Virus record (IMG/VR): IMGVR_UViG_3300049440_000210
Location: 1 to 63,377 of that record
DNA: 63,377 bases
From: a virus
Strand: one strand, 5' to 3'
Notes under the pieces: generated by a model
The model's input: only the letters and a program-made list of their open reading frames with translations
Database searches by the model: none
What the model was told of the DNA's origin: nothing
Program-made: the position numbers and the translations under genes
Part shown: piece by piece, positions 62,379 to 63,377 of the stretch
Layout of the letters: the number at the start of each line of letters is the position of its first letter
How positions within the stretch are numbered: position 1 is the stretch's first letter

Positions 62379-62451
62379 AGCCTGACATCGGATTCGAACC
62401 GATGACCTTCGCCTTACCATGGCGACGCTCTACCGCTAGAGCTAGTCAGGC
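62379..62451 (-). tRNA. tRNA-Thr(GGT)
   Basis: Acceptor GCCTGAC / GTCAGGC perfect, anticodon arm TCGCC-ATGGTAA-GGCGA, T-loop TTCGAAT. Confidence 0.9.
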
Positions 62452-62455
62452 GCGG

Positions 62456-62529
62456 AGCCGCTTGCCGGCCTCGAACCGGCGACCTGCCGCTTACAAGGCG
62501 GCTGCTCTAGCCATCTGAGCTAAAGCGGC
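62456..62529 (-). tRNA. tRNA-Thr(TGT)
   Basis: Acceptor GCCGCTT / AAGCGGC perfect, anticodon arm GCCGC-CTTGTAA-GCGGC, T-arm GCCGG-TTCGAGG-CCGGC. Confidence 0.9.
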
Positions 62530-62533
62530 ACTG

Positions 62534-62604
62534 CTGCCCCCCGGGGATTCGAACCTCGACTACCGGGGCCAAAGCCCGGCGTCCTGCCGTTAAACGAGAG
62601 GGCA
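62534..62604 (-). tRNA. tRNA-Gln(TTG)
   Basis: Acceptor TGCCCTC / GGGGGCA, discriminator G, anticodon arm CCGGG-CTTTGGC-CCCGG, T-loop TTCGAAT. Confidence 0.9.
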
Positions 62605-62605
62605 T

Positions 62606-62682
62606 TGGTATCCAGGATGGGATTCGAACCCACAGCATCACGCCACCTCAAGGCGAGTGGTCTGCCAGTTGCCTACCCGGAC
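62606..62682 (-). tRNA. tRNA with Leu anticodon GAG but a short variable loop
   Basis: Acceptor GTCCGGG / CCTGGAT, CCA encoded, anticodon loop TTGAGGT, T-loop TTCGAAT. The variable region is only about five bases, unlike normal class II tRNA-Leu. Confidence 0.7.
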
Positions 62683-62687
62683 ATGAG

Positions 62688-62758
62688 CTTCCCTCCGAGG
62701 ACTCGAACCTCAATTGCCTGATTCAGAGTCAGGCGTCCTGCCATTGAACGAGAGGGAA
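62688..62758 (-). tRNA. tRNA-Gln(CTG)
   Basis: Acceptor TTCCCTC / GAGGGAA perfect, discriminator G, anticodon arm CCTGA-CTCTGAA-TCAGG, T-loop TTCGAGT. Confidence 0.9.
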
Positions 62759-62762
62759 ACGG

Positions 62763-62835
62763 TGCGCAGCCCGGGACTCGAACCCGGATCGCCCGGATCT
62801 TGAGTCCGGCGCCTCTGCCATTGGACTAGCCGCGC
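62763..62835 (-). tRNA. tRNA with Leu anticodon CAA but a short variable loop
   Basis: Acceptor GCGCGGC / GCTGCGC, anticodon arm CCGGA-CTCAAGA-TCCGG, variable loop about five bases, T-arm CCGGG-TTCGAGT-CCCGG. Class I frame with a Leu anticodon. Confidence 0.8.
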
Positions 62836-62836
62836 G

Positions 62837-62907
62837 TGCGCCACCAGGGGATCGAACCCCGCTCCGAGGATTAAGAGTCCTCTGCATCACCACAATGCTT
62901 GCAGCGC
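62837..62907 (-). tRNA. tRNA-Lys(CTT)
   Basis: Acceptor GCGCTGC / GTGGCGC, D-arm GCAT...ATGC, anticodon arm GAGGA-CTCTTAA-TCCTC, T-loop TTCGATC. Confidence 0.85.
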
Positions 62908-62911
62908 AGAT

Positions 62912-62987
62912 GGGACTTGCCAGTGTAAGAGCCACGCCCGGAGGCAGCCGGCTAACGACCGTGATGTGGATGGCTTAACAAGTCCCG
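62912..62987 (-). tRNA. tRNA-like element with perfect acceptor stem, no TTC-type T-loop
   Basis: GGGACTT / AAGTCCC frame a tRNA-length segment. The internal arms cannot be assigned and a TTCGA-type loop is missing (TCTTACA in its place). The following 70 bases to 63,058 hold no clear tRNA. Confidence 0.35.
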
Positions 62988-63058
62988 GGTTCGCAGCGGC
63001 CGTGCTTCCCCTCAGGGCCGCGCTCCCTGTGACAGTCGCGTGGTGACCTTACGAGCAG

Positions 63059-63127
63059 AGCCGCAACCCGGGGTCGAACCGGGCCGTCCCCCGTACGAAG
63101 GGGGAGTCGCAGGCCGTGCGCTGCGGC
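63059..63127 (-). tRNA. tRNA-Thr(CGT)
   Basis: Acceptor GCCGCAG / TTGCGGC, anticodon arm CCCCC-TTCGTAC-GGGGG, T-arm CCCGG-TTCGACC-CCGGG. Confidence 0.85.
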
Positions 63128-63211
63128 ATAAACACTCGCTTGGCTCCCAGTGGGCCAGGCCATTACGCAATCCCGAAGAACCGCGCCTATCCTGACTGCG
63201 AGCGTTTACCG

Positions 63212-63282
63212 AAGGGCAGACGGGATTCGAACCCGCAGTCAAAGCTTGGAAGGCTCTTGGTTTACCGTTAACCAACTACCCC
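63212..63282 (-). tRNA. tRNA-Gly(TCC)
   Basis: Acceptor GGGGTAG / CTGCCCT with wobble, anticodon arm AGAGC-CTTCCAA-GCTTT, T-arm GCGGG-TTCGAAT-CCCGT. Confidence 0.9.
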
Positions 63283-63283
63283 G

Positions 63284-63355
63284 TGCACCCCCACGGAATC
63301 GAACCGCGAACCCCTGGGCTTCAACCAGGCGCGTTTCCCCTTACGCCAAAGGCAC
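63284..63355 (-). tRNA. tRNA-Phe(GAA)
   Basis: Acceptor GTGCCTT / GGGGTGC with wobble pairs, discriminator A, anticodon arm CCTGG-TTGAAGC-CCAGG, T-loop TTCGATT. Last complete tRNA before the window edge. Confidence 0.85.
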
Positions 63356-63377
63356 ATGGCGGGCGTTCTTTTCACAG

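Noticed and set aside
1-63377. Prophage with integrase/attachment site
   Set aside because: No integrase, excisionase or tRNA-overlapping direct repeat typical of att sites was found. The ParB-like and HTH genes alone do not show lysogeny.

Overview
The window looks like part of the genome of a large, high-GC tailed phage (siphovirus type) of an actinobacterium. The signs are roughly 65-70 % GC, many GTG starts, stop/start overlaps of the ATGA/GTGA type at most gene junctions, an HK97-type head module (terminase, portal, prohead protease with an N-terminal extra domain, capsid with a coiled-coil delta domain), a 1,488-residue tape measure protein with a lytic transglycosylase domain, and a very large tRNA array. 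There is no integrase, no rRNA and no host housekeeping gene. The window begins inside a rightward tail operon and ends inside the tRNA array, so it is incomplete at both ends.

Layout. 0-13.3 kb (+): tail module with assembly chaperone (-1 frameshift), tape measure, glycine-rich tail-tip proteins, a small candidate anti-defence (Acb2/Tad1-like) protein and a minor tail protein. It converges at a terminator (13,320) on a long leftward module (49.6 to 13.3 kb, -). In order of transcription that module holds terminase, portal, protease, capsid and head accessory proteins, a deoxysugar/glycosyltransferase cassette (40.1-30.4 kb), a Cas12/TnpB-like effector with a 12-repeat CRISPR array, small genes and a methyltransferase, a glycosidase tailspike, head-tail completion genes, a CgeB-type glycosyltransferase and papain-like peptidases. 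Head genes are therefore split by an accessory island of about 20 kb. Three HNH/endonuclease VII genes sit among the head-tail genes. 49.7-59 kb holds small zinc-binding, membrane, lipoprotein, ParB-like, HTH and DNA-methyltransferase genes on both strands. 59-63.4 kb (-) holds about 30 recognisable tRNA genes plus several degenerate tRNA-like elements.

The most interesting item is the phage-borne minimal CRISPR system (27.87-30.45 kb). It has one RuvC effector with an intact D-E-D set, no cas1/cas2, and an effector stop codon lying inside the last CRISPR repeat. That geometry resembles TnpB, whose guide RNA overlaps the 3' end of its own gene. Other notable items are a 73-bp leader duplicated in front of two genes that lack a normal start codon (AUC is the best candidate), a UUU-UGA-C frameshift site in the head-tail connector, a recurrent promoter-like motif, four phage tRNAs with C instead of U at position 33, and a possible circularly permuted tRNA.

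Caution: several genes (14,971-16,047; 19,371-20,310; 56,367-57,196) read through only if single-base shifts are assumed. These may be real, programmed, or residual sequence errors. All functional calls are from reading the sequence and from family knowledge; no database search was run.
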